DNA of 64,000 bases. It comes from Clostridium sp. UBA701 (GTDB lineage: Bacteria > Bacillota > Clostridia > Clostridiales > Clostridiaceae). Within the stretch, counting starts at the first letter, position 1. Each line of letters begins with the position of its first letter. The stretch lies in contig DBMJ01000011.1 of assembly GCA_002298125.1 (NCBI GenBank), forward strand, positions 473,079-537,078, read 5' to 3'. The translations under genes were made by a program, and so were the position numbers. Positions 1 to 9,000 of the stretch are shown piece by piece. The notes under the pieces were generated by a model. The model was not told where the DNA came from and searched no databases. It was given only the letters and a program-made list of their open reading frames with translations.

Positions 1-60
1 TGAATTCTGGTCATCTGTAACAGGCTCCCCCTGATTTGTTGTAAGGTACCTATCCTTCAT
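1..60 (-). CDS. katA: Catalase, N-terminal fragment (runs off the window)
   Basis: Reading leftwards from an ATG at 60, the 20 visible codons include TTNQGEPVTDDQNS, the highly conserved amino-terminal segment of monofunctional haem catalases (H2O2 to water and oxygen). An AGGAGA ribosome binding site lies a few bases upstream. The rest of the gene is outside the window, so the haem and active-site residues cannot be checked. It is divergent from the P-type ATPase gene; the 139 bases between them are AT-rich and hold a palindromic ATTATAAT near 110. Catalase in an otherwise strictly anaerobic gene set would serve oxidative-stress defence. Confidence 0.8.
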   Translation of the reverse strand, partial: MKDRYLTTNQGEPVTDDQNS

Positions 61-199
61 TTTATTCTCCTCTCATAAAATTAATAAAGCTCAAAAAAAC
101 CTCTTAGATTATAATATGAAAAGAAAAGGGAAACTGTTAATACTTTCTTGCATAATTTCATTATTTAGTGCTACTCTTTTATTATAAAGGAGTGATTAT

Positions 200-2743
200 A
201 TGTCGGATTTAAAACAAAAATTCTGGAGTGTACCAACAGAAACTATATTAAATGAGCTTCATAGCAGCACAGCTGGCCTATCAACCAATGATGCTGAAAA
301 AAGGCTGGAAACCTATGGTTCAAATTCCATTAAACCAAAGAAAAGCAACAGTGCCTTTAAACTGCTCCTATCACAATTTAACAGCCCTATAATCATGATT
401 TTATTTTTCGCCATTGGACTTTCCTTTTATCTCCATGATACTGCAGATGCTATTATTATCCTTACCATTGTACTAATAAGTGGGGTCCTTGGCTTCTGGC
501 AGGAGTATGGCGCCAATAGTGCAGTAGAAAAGCTGCTTTCAATAGTTCAAATAAAGGCCTCAGTGCTTCGAGACAATAAGCCCTGTGAAGTATCGGTAGA
601 GGAAATAGTGCCTGGAGATATATTAATTCTTAAGGCAGGAGCTGTTATACCTGGGGATGGTCTTATAATAGAATCAGACTCTCTGTTTATAGACGAAGCA
701 ACTCTTACAGGGGAAACTTATCCTGTGGAGAAGCAGGTAGGGCTTTTACCCATAGAGACTTCACTAAGTGAGAGGCGAAACTCTCTATGGATGGGAACTC
801 ATGTAATAAGCGGAACAGCTAAGGCATTAGTCATAAGCACAGGAAAGGACACAGAGTTTGGAAAGATATCAGAAAGGTTGAAGCTTAGACCTTCTGAAAC
901 AGAATTTGAGCGTGGAGTAAGGCGCTTTGGTTATTTCCTAATGGAAGTCACATTAATTTTAGTTATAGCAATATTTGCAATCAATGTATTATTAAATCGC
1001 CCAGCTCTAGATTCCTTTTTATTTTCACTTGCTCTTGCTGTTGGACTTACTCCTCAGCTGCTACCTGCAATTATCAGTATTAATCTTGCCCATGGAGCTA
1101 AGTCCATGGCTAAGGGGAACGTTATTGTAAAACGTCTATCCTCCATTGAAAACTTTGGCAGTATGAACGTACTATGTTCTGATAAAACCGGAACTCTTAC
1201 AGATGGTACAGTCCGCCTTCAATCCACCCTGGATTTAAAGGGCAGAGAAAGTGACAAGGTACTTCTATATGCCTATTTAAATGCTTATTTTGAATCAGGC
1301 TTTATTAATCCTATAGATGAAGCTATTAGAAGCCATAAAAAATTTAATACAGACAACTATACTAAACAAGATGAGCTTCCTTATGATTTCATAAGGAAAA
1401 GATTGAGTGTTCTTATTACAGAAAAGGATATGTCAGGTGATGGACCCTTGAAGCACTTGATGATTACAAAGGGTGCTTTAAAAAATGTATTATCTGTTTG
1501 TACTAGTGCAGAGATTGAAGATGGTAAAATAGTGGATCTCTTAAGTGTGCAAGAAGAAATTGAAAGGCAATACGAGGAATACAGCAATAAGGGCTTTAGA
1601 ACCTTGGGTGTCTGCTACAAAATTATTGATACACAATCCACCATTGAAGATGAGCATGAGTGCGACATGGTGTTTTTAGGCTTTATTACCCTCTTTGACC
1701 CACTTAAACCAAGTATCCTAAATACCATTGACAGCCTTAGGAATCTTGGTATCTCACTCAAAATTATCACCGGTGATAACAGGCTTATTGCAGCTAATGT
1801 TGTGAAGCAAATGGGCATTGAAAATGCGCGTATTTTAACTGGACCTGAAATTCATAACCTCAGTGATGGAGCCCTTCTTAAAAGAGTACCCCAGGTATCT
1901 GTGTTTGCTGAGGTGGAGCCAAATGAAAAAGAACGTATTATAATCGCCCTTAAGAAAGCCGGTTTTGTAGTTGGTTACATGGGGGATGGAATAAACGATG
2001 CCTCTGCTCTTCATGCAGCCGATGTAAGCATTTCCGTGGATAGTGCTGTGGATGTAGCAAAGGAGGCAGCAGACATAGTGCTTCTAGAAAAAGACCTAGA
2101 CGTGCTTATTAATGGAGTAAAGGCTGGCAGGGTAACCTTCGCCAATACACTTAAATACGTGTTTATGGCCACTAGTGCAAACTTTGGAAACATGTTTAGT
2201 ATGGCAGGTGCTTCCTTGTTTCTTCCTTTTCTACCCCTTATGCCAAAGCAAATATTATTAACTAATCTACTGACGGATTTTCCTGAGATGACCATAGCCA
2301 CAGACTCAGTTGACAAGGAGCTCATGATGGTACCTAGGCGATGGGATATAAGCTTCATAAGAAAATTTATGCTCACCTTTGGGTTAATAAGCTCAGTTTT
2401 TGATTATATCACCTTTGCAGTGCTCCTATTCCTGGTAAAGGCTTCAGACTTACAATTTAGAACCGGTTGGTTTGTTGAATCTGTTGTATCCGCTGCACTT
2501 ATTGTACTGGTTGTAAGGAGCAGGAAACCTTTTTTCAAGAGTATCCCTGGAAAATATCTATCCCTTTCCACCTTGATTGTTGTGCTTGTGACCCTAATCA
2601 TCCCTTATTCACCTCTTGCTGGCATCTTTGGGTTTGAGCCGCTTCCTCTGTGGATATTGGCAGTGCTAGCTTTAATAGTAGCATTATATATTATATCTGC
2701 AGAAATAGTTAAAAAGATATTCTATAAGATTATAAAATTCTAA
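200..2743 (+). CDS. mgtA: Mg2+-importing type P-ATPase (MgtA/MgtB-like)
   Basis: An 847-residue P-type ATPase of the P3B (magnesium) kind. Visible in order: cation-ATPase N-terminal domain (about 1-60), two membrane segments, actuator domain with LTGETYP near residue 168, phosphorylation motif CSDKTGTLT near 324, nucleotide-binding domain, TGDN near 524, hinge GDGINDA near 595, and a C-terminal block of about six hydrophobic segments containing LLTNLLTDFPEM, typical of MgtA/MgtB. It would couple ATP hydrolysis to inward transport of Mg2+ (or a related divalent ion) at the cytoplasmic membrane. A good Shine-Dalgarno (AAGGAGTG) precedes the ATG. It is slightly shorter than enteric MgtA (about 900 aa). 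The leader is too short for an M-box riboswitch. Ion specificity is inferred from family resemblance only. Confidence 0.88.
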   Translation: MSDLKQKFWSVPTETILNELHSSTAGLSTNDAEKRLETYGSNSIKPKKSNSAFKLLLSQFNSPIIMILFFAIGLSFYLHDTADAIIILTIVLISGVLGFWQEYGANSAVEKLLSIVQIKASVLRDNKPCEVSVEEIVPGDILILKAGAVIPGDGLIIESDSLFIDEATLTGETYPVEKQVGLLPIETSLSERRNSLWMGTHVISGTAKALVISTGKDTEFGKISERLKLRPSETEFERGVRRFGYFLMEVTLILVIAIFAINVLLNRPALDSFLFSLALAVGLTPQLLPAIISINLAHGAKSMAKGNVIVKRLSSIENFGSMNVLCSDKTGTLTDGTVRLQSTLDLKGRESDKVLLYAYLNAYFESGFINPIDEAIRSHKKFNTDNYTKQDELPYDFIRKRLSVLITEKDMSGDGPLKHLMITKGALKNVLSVCTSAEIEDGKIVDLLSVQEEIERQYEEYSNKGFRTLGVCYKIIDTQSTIEDEHECDMVFLGFITLFDPLKPSILNTIDSLRNLGISLKIITGDNRLIAANVVKQMGIENARILTGPEIHNLSDGALLKRVPQVSVFAEVEPNEKERIIIALKKAGFVVGYMGDGINDASALHAADVSISVDSAVDVAKEAADIVLLEKDLDVLINGVKAGRVTFANTLKYVFMATSANFGNMFSMAGASLFLPFLPLMPKQILLTNLLTDFPEMTIATDSVDKELMMVPRRWDISFIRKFMLTFGLISSVFDYITFAVLLFLVKASDLQFRTGWFVESVVSAALIVLVVRSRKPFFKSIPGKYLSLSTLIVVLVTLIIPYSPLAGIFGFEPLPLWILAVLALIVALYIISAEIVKKIFYKIIKF

Positions 2744-2750
2744 ATAGAAA

Positions 2751-2786
2751 AAAGCTGTTGAAATAATTTGTTTCAACAGCTTTTTT
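2751..2786. terminator. Bidirectional intrinsic terminator
   Basis: A 13-bp perfect inverted repeat (AAAGCTGTTGAAA with its complement) with a 7-nt loop, a T-run on the right and an A-run on the left. It can end both the P-ATPase transcript and the small convergent gene. Confidence 0.85.
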
Positions 2787-2789
2787 ATT

Positions 2790-2936
2790 TTAAGCTTCTT
2801 TCATAACCATTAAGAAATAGTCTGTTCCAAACTCGTTATTAAACTGCTTTTCAATTTCTCTAAGCTTCTTTTCTGCACCTTCATGTAGTTCTGCATACTT
2901 AAGATTTTTTGCTACTCCTTTTGAATGATTCTCCAT
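2790..2936 (-). CDS. Small 48-residue protein of unknown function
   Basis: A 48-codon frame beginning MENHSKGVAKNL and ending FLMVMKEA. It has a strong GAGGTGAT ribosome binding site five bases before its ATG and stops immediately before the terminator, so it looks like a real expressed gene despite its size. The product is charged and probably helical (Lys/Glu-rich middle), with no signal peptide, membrane segment or Cys. It lies downstream of the EamA transporter in the same direction. I do not recognise the family. Confidence 0.65.
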   Translation of the reverse strand: MENHSKGVAKNLKYAELHEGAEKKLREIEKQFNNEFGTDYFLMVMKEA

Positions 2937-2986
2937 ATATATCACCTCGACTTAGTTATCCCCAAGGTTTCTACTAAATATGTACC

Positions 2987-3886
2987 CTATTTTCCAAGCT
3001 CCATTTTAGTAAAATTGGGCAGCTGGCATAAAAGCATTCCTGACAGTATCAATGCACAGCCAAAATATCCTCTTGCCCCGAGGCTTTCATTTAATATCAA
3101 TATGCCTCCTATGCTTGCAAAAACTGATTCCATACTAAGAATTATTGCAGCATGAGATGGTTTTGCATGCTTTTGGCCAACGACTTGGATAGTATATGCA
3201 ATACCTACAGAAAATATACCGCCATATAGTATTGGAATAATTGCTTTAGTCAAACCAGCCATAGTGATAGTCTCAAAGAAAAAGGCCACTGTAATACTTA
3301 ATATTGAACAGGTAGCAAATTGAATAAAGGATAATTTTAAGGCATTAACCTTCTTTGTAAAATAATCAATTAATAATATATGAATGGCCCAAAAAACTGC
3401 ACCAGCTACTTCAAATAAATCCCCCTTTGAGATATAAAAACCTTCTGTAACACTTAATAAATATAATCCAATCACAGCTAAAATCACTGCAACCCAAGTG
3501 TTTATATGGACACGATGCTTTAAAATTATACCAAAAATTGGCACTAGTACAATATAAAGTCCTGTTATAAAGCCTGCTTTGCCAGCCGTAGTATAGCTTA
3601 GTCCTATTTGTTGAAGTGATGCTGCTAAAAAAAGAACTCCCCCCAGCATAATCCCCGCAGGAATAGCATTTGATTTCATATTATGATTTTCATCAGCTTT
3701 TTCATTTTTACTCTTAAAGTATATAAGAAGTGGTATTAAGGATAAGCTTCCTAAGGCAAATCTCACTCCATTGAAGGTAAACGATCCCACGTATTTTGCG
3801 CCAACCCTTTGAGCAACAAAGGCAAATCCCCATATTGCTGCAGCTAACAGCAATAACATACTAGCTTTTAATTCCTGTTTCTTCAT
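2987..3886 (-). CDS. DMT-superfamily EamA transporter
   Basis: A 299-residue hydrophobic protein with about ten membrane segments arranged as two EamA repeats (roughly 5-145 and 155-290). The first begins with AAAIWGFAFVAQRVG, a classic drug/metabolite transporter signature, and the second carries LSMESVFASIGG, also typical of the family. It should be an inner-membrane exporter or permease for a small metabolite; the substrate cannot be predicted. The ATG is preceded by GGAGGAG. It is transcribed in the same direction as the VanW and WYL genes upstream, with a 43-bp gap, so cotranscription is possible. Confidence 0.85.
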   Translation of the reverse strand: MKKQELKASMLLLLAAAIWGFAFVAQRVGAKYVGSFTFNGVRFALGSLSLIPLLIYFKSKNEKADENHNMKSNAIPAGIMLGGVLFLAASLQQIGLSYTTAGKAGFITGLYIVLVPIFGIILKHRVHINTWVAVILAVIGLYLLSVTEGFYISKGDLFEVAGAVFWAIHILLIDYFTKKVNALKLSFIQFATCSILSITVAFFFETITMAGLTKAIIPILYGGIFSVGIAYTIQVVGQKHAKPSHAAIILSMESVFASIGGILILNESLGARGYFGCALILSGMLLCQLPNFTKMELGK

Positions 3887-3929
3887 TTCATCTCCTCCGC
3901 CTAACTCTCACATCCTCTTTATACATTAA

Positions 3930-4760
3930 TTATACTTGATTATTTCCATCCTTTAAATATGGCGCGTAGGTCATATATGCATGATTTTCTGTAATATATT
4001 CATCACTTACTAGCTCATTCCTAATATCATATATTTTCCTGAATATAAGGTTATTTCTTATATAACCACCAAATAAACTTGTTGTCATGGAATGCTCTTT
4101 TTCATAAATCTCATATCTATATCTGCATGGTTTAGTACTTCTCCACTCGCCTGTTAGATAATCTCCTTTTATTTTAACAATCAATTGGAATTCACTATCT
4201 GTTGTATTTTGTATCTGTAAATCTAGGTAATTATAAGAGCAGGTAGCCCCAGTCCCAAAGGGCTGAGTTCTATTAACATCAGGAAATACATCATGACTGT
4301 GCCTATACCTTTCAATTACAGTTAATGGGGTATGTAAGGTCATCCAATATATAAGGTTTGAAAGTTGACAAAGTCCTCCTCCAACTCCTGGCTTAAATGT
4401 ACCATTAGAACATAGGACCAATCCATCCATATACCCCTTTTTATATGTGGGTTTACCAATAAGTTTCCAATAAGAAAAGGTTTCTCCTGGTCTTAAAGTT
4501 ACACCATTTAACTTATCCATTGCTAATTTGAGATTTGTTATTTTATTATACTGAAGATACATTTCAACATCCTTAAGTTTTCTTATAAGTGGTGTGCTGT
4601 GAGTAAATATAGCATAGGGATATGGACTATTATCCTTAATTTTAGCATATGTTTTTTTACTTAAATACCAATCAAAATACTTTTTTAGAGTATAATACTT
4701 TGCTCCAATAAACAGTCTGAATTTTGATCTTTTTATAGGCCGCCTTTCTATATAACTCAC
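3930..4760 (-). CDS. VanW family protein
   Basis: A VanW-domain protein: the central part has LRPGETFSYWKLIG, KPGVGGGLCQLSNLIYW and YRHSHDVFPD, the hallmarks of the family first seen in vancomycin-resistance clusters. Its biochemical role is not settled and a cell-envelope function is only inferred; no signal peptide is visible. A longer frame could begin at TTG 4775, but TTG-GAG-GGA-AGG is itself the Shine-Dalgarno (GGAGGGAAGG), so the GTG at 4760 with 7-nt spacing is the better start, giving 276 residues. The neighbours do not include other vancomycin-resistance genes, so no resistance role should be inferred. Confidence 0.82.
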   Translation of the reverse strand: MSYIERRPIKRSKFRLFIGAKYYTLKKYFDWYLSKKTYAKIKDNSPYPYAIFTHSTPLIRKLKDVEMYLQYNKITNLKLAMDKLNGVTLRPGETFSYWKLIGKPTYKKGYMDGLVLCSNGTFKPGVGGGLCQLSNLIYWMTLHTPLTVIERYRHSHDVFPDVNRTQPFGTGATCSYNYLDLQIQNTTDSEFQLIVKIKGDYLTGEWRSTKPCRYRYEIYEKEHSMTTSLFGGYIRNNLIFRKIYDIRNELVSDEYITENHAYMTYAPYLKDGNNQV

Positions 4761-4853
4761 TAACCTTCCCTCCAATATACTAATCTAGCTCTATAGTATT
4801 ACGTAAATTTCCCCAAATAGTCTGCATTTCTATAGATGTTAGTTAAACATCTT

Positions 4854-5858
4854 TTAATCGGAGGTTTTGTATATATTATACATATTAATGACTCTATTTC
4901 TCACATCGTCTCTTAAGCTCTCTGGATAAAGAACCTCCGCATCCGCCCCAAACTGAAGCAGCCAATATATAAGACCCTCTCCAATATTTGCAGAAACAGA
5001 AACCTTAAAATAATCCTCAGAAAGCTTTACCAAGGGTACCTCCATACCAAAATAGTCCAAGACTGTGTTTAATAATCTAATATTAAATTTTAGCTCCACC
5101 CTGCCTTCCTCTCCTGTAAACATTTTAAAGGTTCTTTTCATATATTCCGCAGTATTTAAACCATCATGGTAACAGGATATGTTTCTTATATCCTTTCTTA
5201 CCTCATCTAATATTATTATTTTACTCATTCTATCTATTCGATAATGACTAAAGCTGTCGTACTTATCATGACTGCCAATTATATAATAAAAACCATCCTG
5301 CCACACAAATCTATATGGGCTTAACTCGTACCTTCTTCCTTCTTTTCTAAAGAATTTATTCTTGTTAATATCTATATCGTAATAAAGAAAGCTTATTTTC
5401 TTGTTATTTTCTATTGCAGTTTCTATCCAATCTACATTGTAGTATATATCCTCGTTATTGCATTTTATAAGTTCCTTAAAATACACCTGATTTTTAAACT
5501 TGCTTGCACGGGACTTACTGGTGAGACCTTCTAGCTTTTCAATAAGCTGTTTTGTTTTCTTATGAGTTAACCACCTTGCTGAAACCACCGCATCAATTAA
5601 GAATTTTAGCTCTAAATCTTGAAAATGTCTTTCCCTCATAAAGTAACCTTTATGATTTTCCTCATAGTCGCTAATATCATAGTCAAAGTCCTGCAGCTGC
5701 TTTATATACCTTGATACCGCCTTTCTTTCTGCTTTTATTCCTCTTTGCTGAAGCTTAAAAAGCAGGTCGTTCATGGTAAGTACATGCTCCTCATCTGATT
5801 CCATGTTCAGTATATCCAGTAGATGAAGTATTTTTAAGTTGCTATCCGTTGTTTTCAT
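4854..5858 (-). CDS. WYL-domain transcriptional regulator
   Basis: A 334-residue regulator with an N-terminal winged helix-turn-helix (about 1-65, including a recognition segment AERKAVSRYIKQL), a central WYL domain with FLYYDID, RYELSPYRFVWQDGFYYIIG and YRIDRMSKI, and a C-terminal WCX region ending in a predicted strand-helix fold (GLIYWLLQFG). WYL proteins are ligand- or nucleic-acid-sensing regulators; the ligand here is unknown. An upstream in-frame ATG at 5903 exists, but the AGGAGAG before ATG 5858 and the domain start make 5858 the likely start. The VanW and EamA genes follow in the same direction and are candidate targets by position only. Confidence 0.85.
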   Translation of the reverse strand: MKTTDSNLKILHLLDILNMESDEEHVLTMNDLLFKLQQRGIKAERKAVSRYIKQLQDFDYDISDYEENHKGYFMRERHFQDLELKFLIDAVVSARWLTHKKTKQLIEKLEGLTSKSRASKFKNQVYFKELIKCNNEDIYYNVDWIETAIENNKKISFLYYDIDINKNKFFRKEGRRYELSPYRFVWQDGFYYIIGSHDKYDSFSHYRIDRMSKIIILDEVRKDIRNISCYHDGLNTAEYMKRTFKMFTGEEGRVELKFNIRLLNTVLDYFGMEVPLVKLSEDYFKVSVSANIGEGLIYWLLQFGADAEVLYPESLRDDVRNRVINMYNIYKTSD

Positions 5859-5960
5859 TTGCTTCTCTCCTATAAAAGTATAATATCTATTAATTATACA
5901 CAATTAACATAATTCCTTTATTTTTAATATTATTTTCCAAAAACACCTTAATTTTTACAA

Positions 5961-5996
5961 AAAGAAACTTCAGGAGAGAGCTCCTGAAGTTTCTTT
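5961..5996 (-). terminator. Intrinsic terminator of the surface-protein gene
   Basis: A 16-bp inverted repeat (AAAGAAACTTCAGGAG and complement) around a 4-nt loop, flanked by A/T runs, just beyond the stop of the 1968-residue surface protein. Confidence 0.85.
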
Positions 5997-6001
5997 TTAA
6001 A

Positions 6002-9000
6002 TTACTCTAACTCATTTTTTCTTCTTAAGGTCACCCATAGTCCAAAAGTAAGAAGTAATACTCCAAATCCCATTAGTGCAGTCATGTCAATACTTGCACC
6101 TGTCTTTGGAATAACTGCCGCCTCATTTAACTCCTTCTGTGATATAACATAATCACTGCAGTGTTCTATGGTGAAGGTTATATTACCCTCTTCATCCGCC
6201 TTTAGATTGGTTTCAATTTTTTCTAGCTTCTTTGTACTCTCATTATAATAGTATACAAATAGATTATCTTTATTTGCCCAAGTACTTCCTAAGTGAATAG
6301 TGACCTTAGTCTTGCCTGGAAGAACTCCATTTTCTCCAAGGGTTATGATTAGTATGTTTTCATCTTTTACCTTATCAGATATACCCTGGCGATTTTTAGA
6401 CTTAGAAGTAATGGTAGTTCCAATGCTTACACTTAAGTCTAGATTCTTTATCTCATTTTTTATATCTAGACCATTAAAGCTCCATGTTATCCCATTCTTC
6501 TCAAATACAACTGTAATATCCTTACCTGAGATAGACTGCAAAATAGAGCTATCTAGCTTGTAATCATCATTTAGAAGTACTTTTATAGTTGATCCTGCTG
6601 ATACATTTTTAATAGATTCAACTATGGACTGCGGATCTGAAGATATCAACTCTACAATTACAGTGCAGCTAGCTTTCTTCCCACCATCCTTGGTAGTAGC
6701 TGTTATTACAGCTGTTCCAGCAGATATTGCAGTTACTAAGCCATTGCTGCCCACTTTAACTATCTTTTCATCACTGGATTTCCAGATAATCTCACTATTT
6801 GTAGCATTACTTGGGATAACCGTTGCAATAAGCTGTAAGGTTTCCCCACCATAGAGTTTTTTACTTTCTAGATTTAAGCTAATACCTGTAACATAGATAT
6901 TCTTATCAATGACGAAGTTTACAACCTTATGGGAAGTATTTCCCGCCTTATCTACTGCAGTAACCTCCAGCTTATAATTGCCATTTTCACTAATTGGAGT
7001 ACCAGTGTAAGGGGCTCCATTTAATGTAATAGTTATAGCAGCCTCCCCATCATCCACCTCTATTAATGGAAGTACCGGAACTTTATAGGTTTTACCTTCC
7101 TCTACCCCTTTAATGGTTATGCTTGGGGGAGTAGTATCTAAGAGTACTATCTCTAGGGTGTTTCTCACTCTTAGCCTATGTCCTTGAGGATCTTCAGAAG
7201 CAAGCCCTATTACACTAACTGTGTCCCCAACCTTAATAGCTGGGTTCCACTTTCCTTTAGCAGACGGATTATCTGTACCATCTCCGATATAGCCTTCCAA
7301 ATAGGCTCTTGCTAAACCGCTGCCATCATCAATAAATAGGCTGTCATTGCTCATATCTTTAACTATACCCTGAATCTTTACAAGCCAACCCTCATTACTC
7401 TCCAGCATACTCTGAGCTGTAGTCATTTGCTTAGGCTGAACAAGTACAATATTGCTGTCTATTATAGTAAGGTCTTTGTTCTCATTGGCAATCTGTATTT
7501 CTGCATCGCCTTTGTATTGATCAACTATACCTTCCACTCTTACCATAGTACCAACGGGTAAAGCTGTTTGTGATACACCAAACACCGTAATACCGCCAGT
7601 TTCATCCTGAACATATACTACCTCAAAGAAAGCATTCTTTGGAGTAACTGCTTCAGACTGTACAGTTATTCTTCCTTCTATGGCAAATTTCTTGCCTAGA
7701 TTGTCTGGAATACCATCATTATTGGAATCAGCTCTTACCTCTGCTATAGTCTTTAATTCTACTGGCTTTGGTACAGCCATCCAGTTAATGATATTTTCAG
7801 TTATCTGTCTGTTGGAGTACATATTATCCCCAGACATCTCAAAGTCTGAGAAAAAGGTAGTGCCTGAAACAACAATTTTGCTGCCATTTGGCAGTATCTC
7901 TGCAGCTAACGATTTGACATCACCCTTTGTAACTGGGGTAGCATCCTTTTGATTGTCAGAGTCCAAGGTTTCGGTGGTTTCATGTCCTTTTACAAGCCAA
8001 TCCACACTGTTTTCAACTCCGCCATTCTTAAGGATTACTGAGCATCCGCTGTAGGCGCTATAGGTCATTCCTTCAGGGATGTCCTTGGTAAGGTTGTATT
8101 TACTTGAGATGTATTTGTCAAAGTAAAGTCTATATGATTGACCACCATTTTTTACATTGTCCACCATCTCGTCATCATTGAATCTAAGGCTTGAACCTAT
8201 TACCTGAAGCACAGCATTTCCTTGAGCAGCATTTTGATAGGTTGCATCTGTAATGCCAATATCATTATAGTCTGCTCTACAACTAATTATTATAGAGCCG
8301 CCCTTTTCCACGAATCTCTTTATCACCTGAAGCTCTTCTTCAGACAACTTAGCTCTTTTTAGGTTTTTACTAGTATCATCCTTGGCTTGGGGAGAGGTTA
8401 AAACTAATATCTTTGTATTTTCAAGAACTTGGTCTGTGAGAAGGCCGTTATTTTGTACCAGCATATACTTTTTATTCTTAAGCATCTCTGTCAGGGCAGT
8501 CATTTTACCTGGATAATCGCCAGAAACATACTGATTTACATGACCTGCGTCTATAACAACCTTCACAAGTTCTTCAGCATTAGAAACATCCAAGGTGGTG
8601 CTTGAGGTGAATACCTTTTCTGTACCATTTATAATAATGGTTACTTTGCTATAGATTCTATAGTTACCCACCTCTTTAGGAGTCCAACTTATCCTTGCAC
8701 TTGCTATTCCTGCAGCTGCAATAGAGGGAATGTTCTCTTCTCCAATCTTATTTCCTGCTTCAACAGAATTTTTATAGTATTCTACTTTAACGTTTGTAAG
8801 AGCTGTAGTACCATTGTTGTAAACTGTAGTTGTAACGTCCACTGGTTGATTAACTATCTGAGGATTTTGGGAAACCTCTATCACAGAAATACCATAAGGT
8901 GTAATATCTCCAACCCATACTGGGGCTGTAACAGCTATATCCTTATCAGCTTCATCTACTCTTACATAATAATAGGAATACTGAGTACTTAAGGTAATCT

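Noticed and set aside
3930..4775. VanW plus a VanR/VanS-like two-component pair as a vancomycin-resistance cluster
   Set aside because: They are 12 kb apart with no vanHAX-type ligase or dehydrogenase genes; VanW and OmpR systems are common without resistance.
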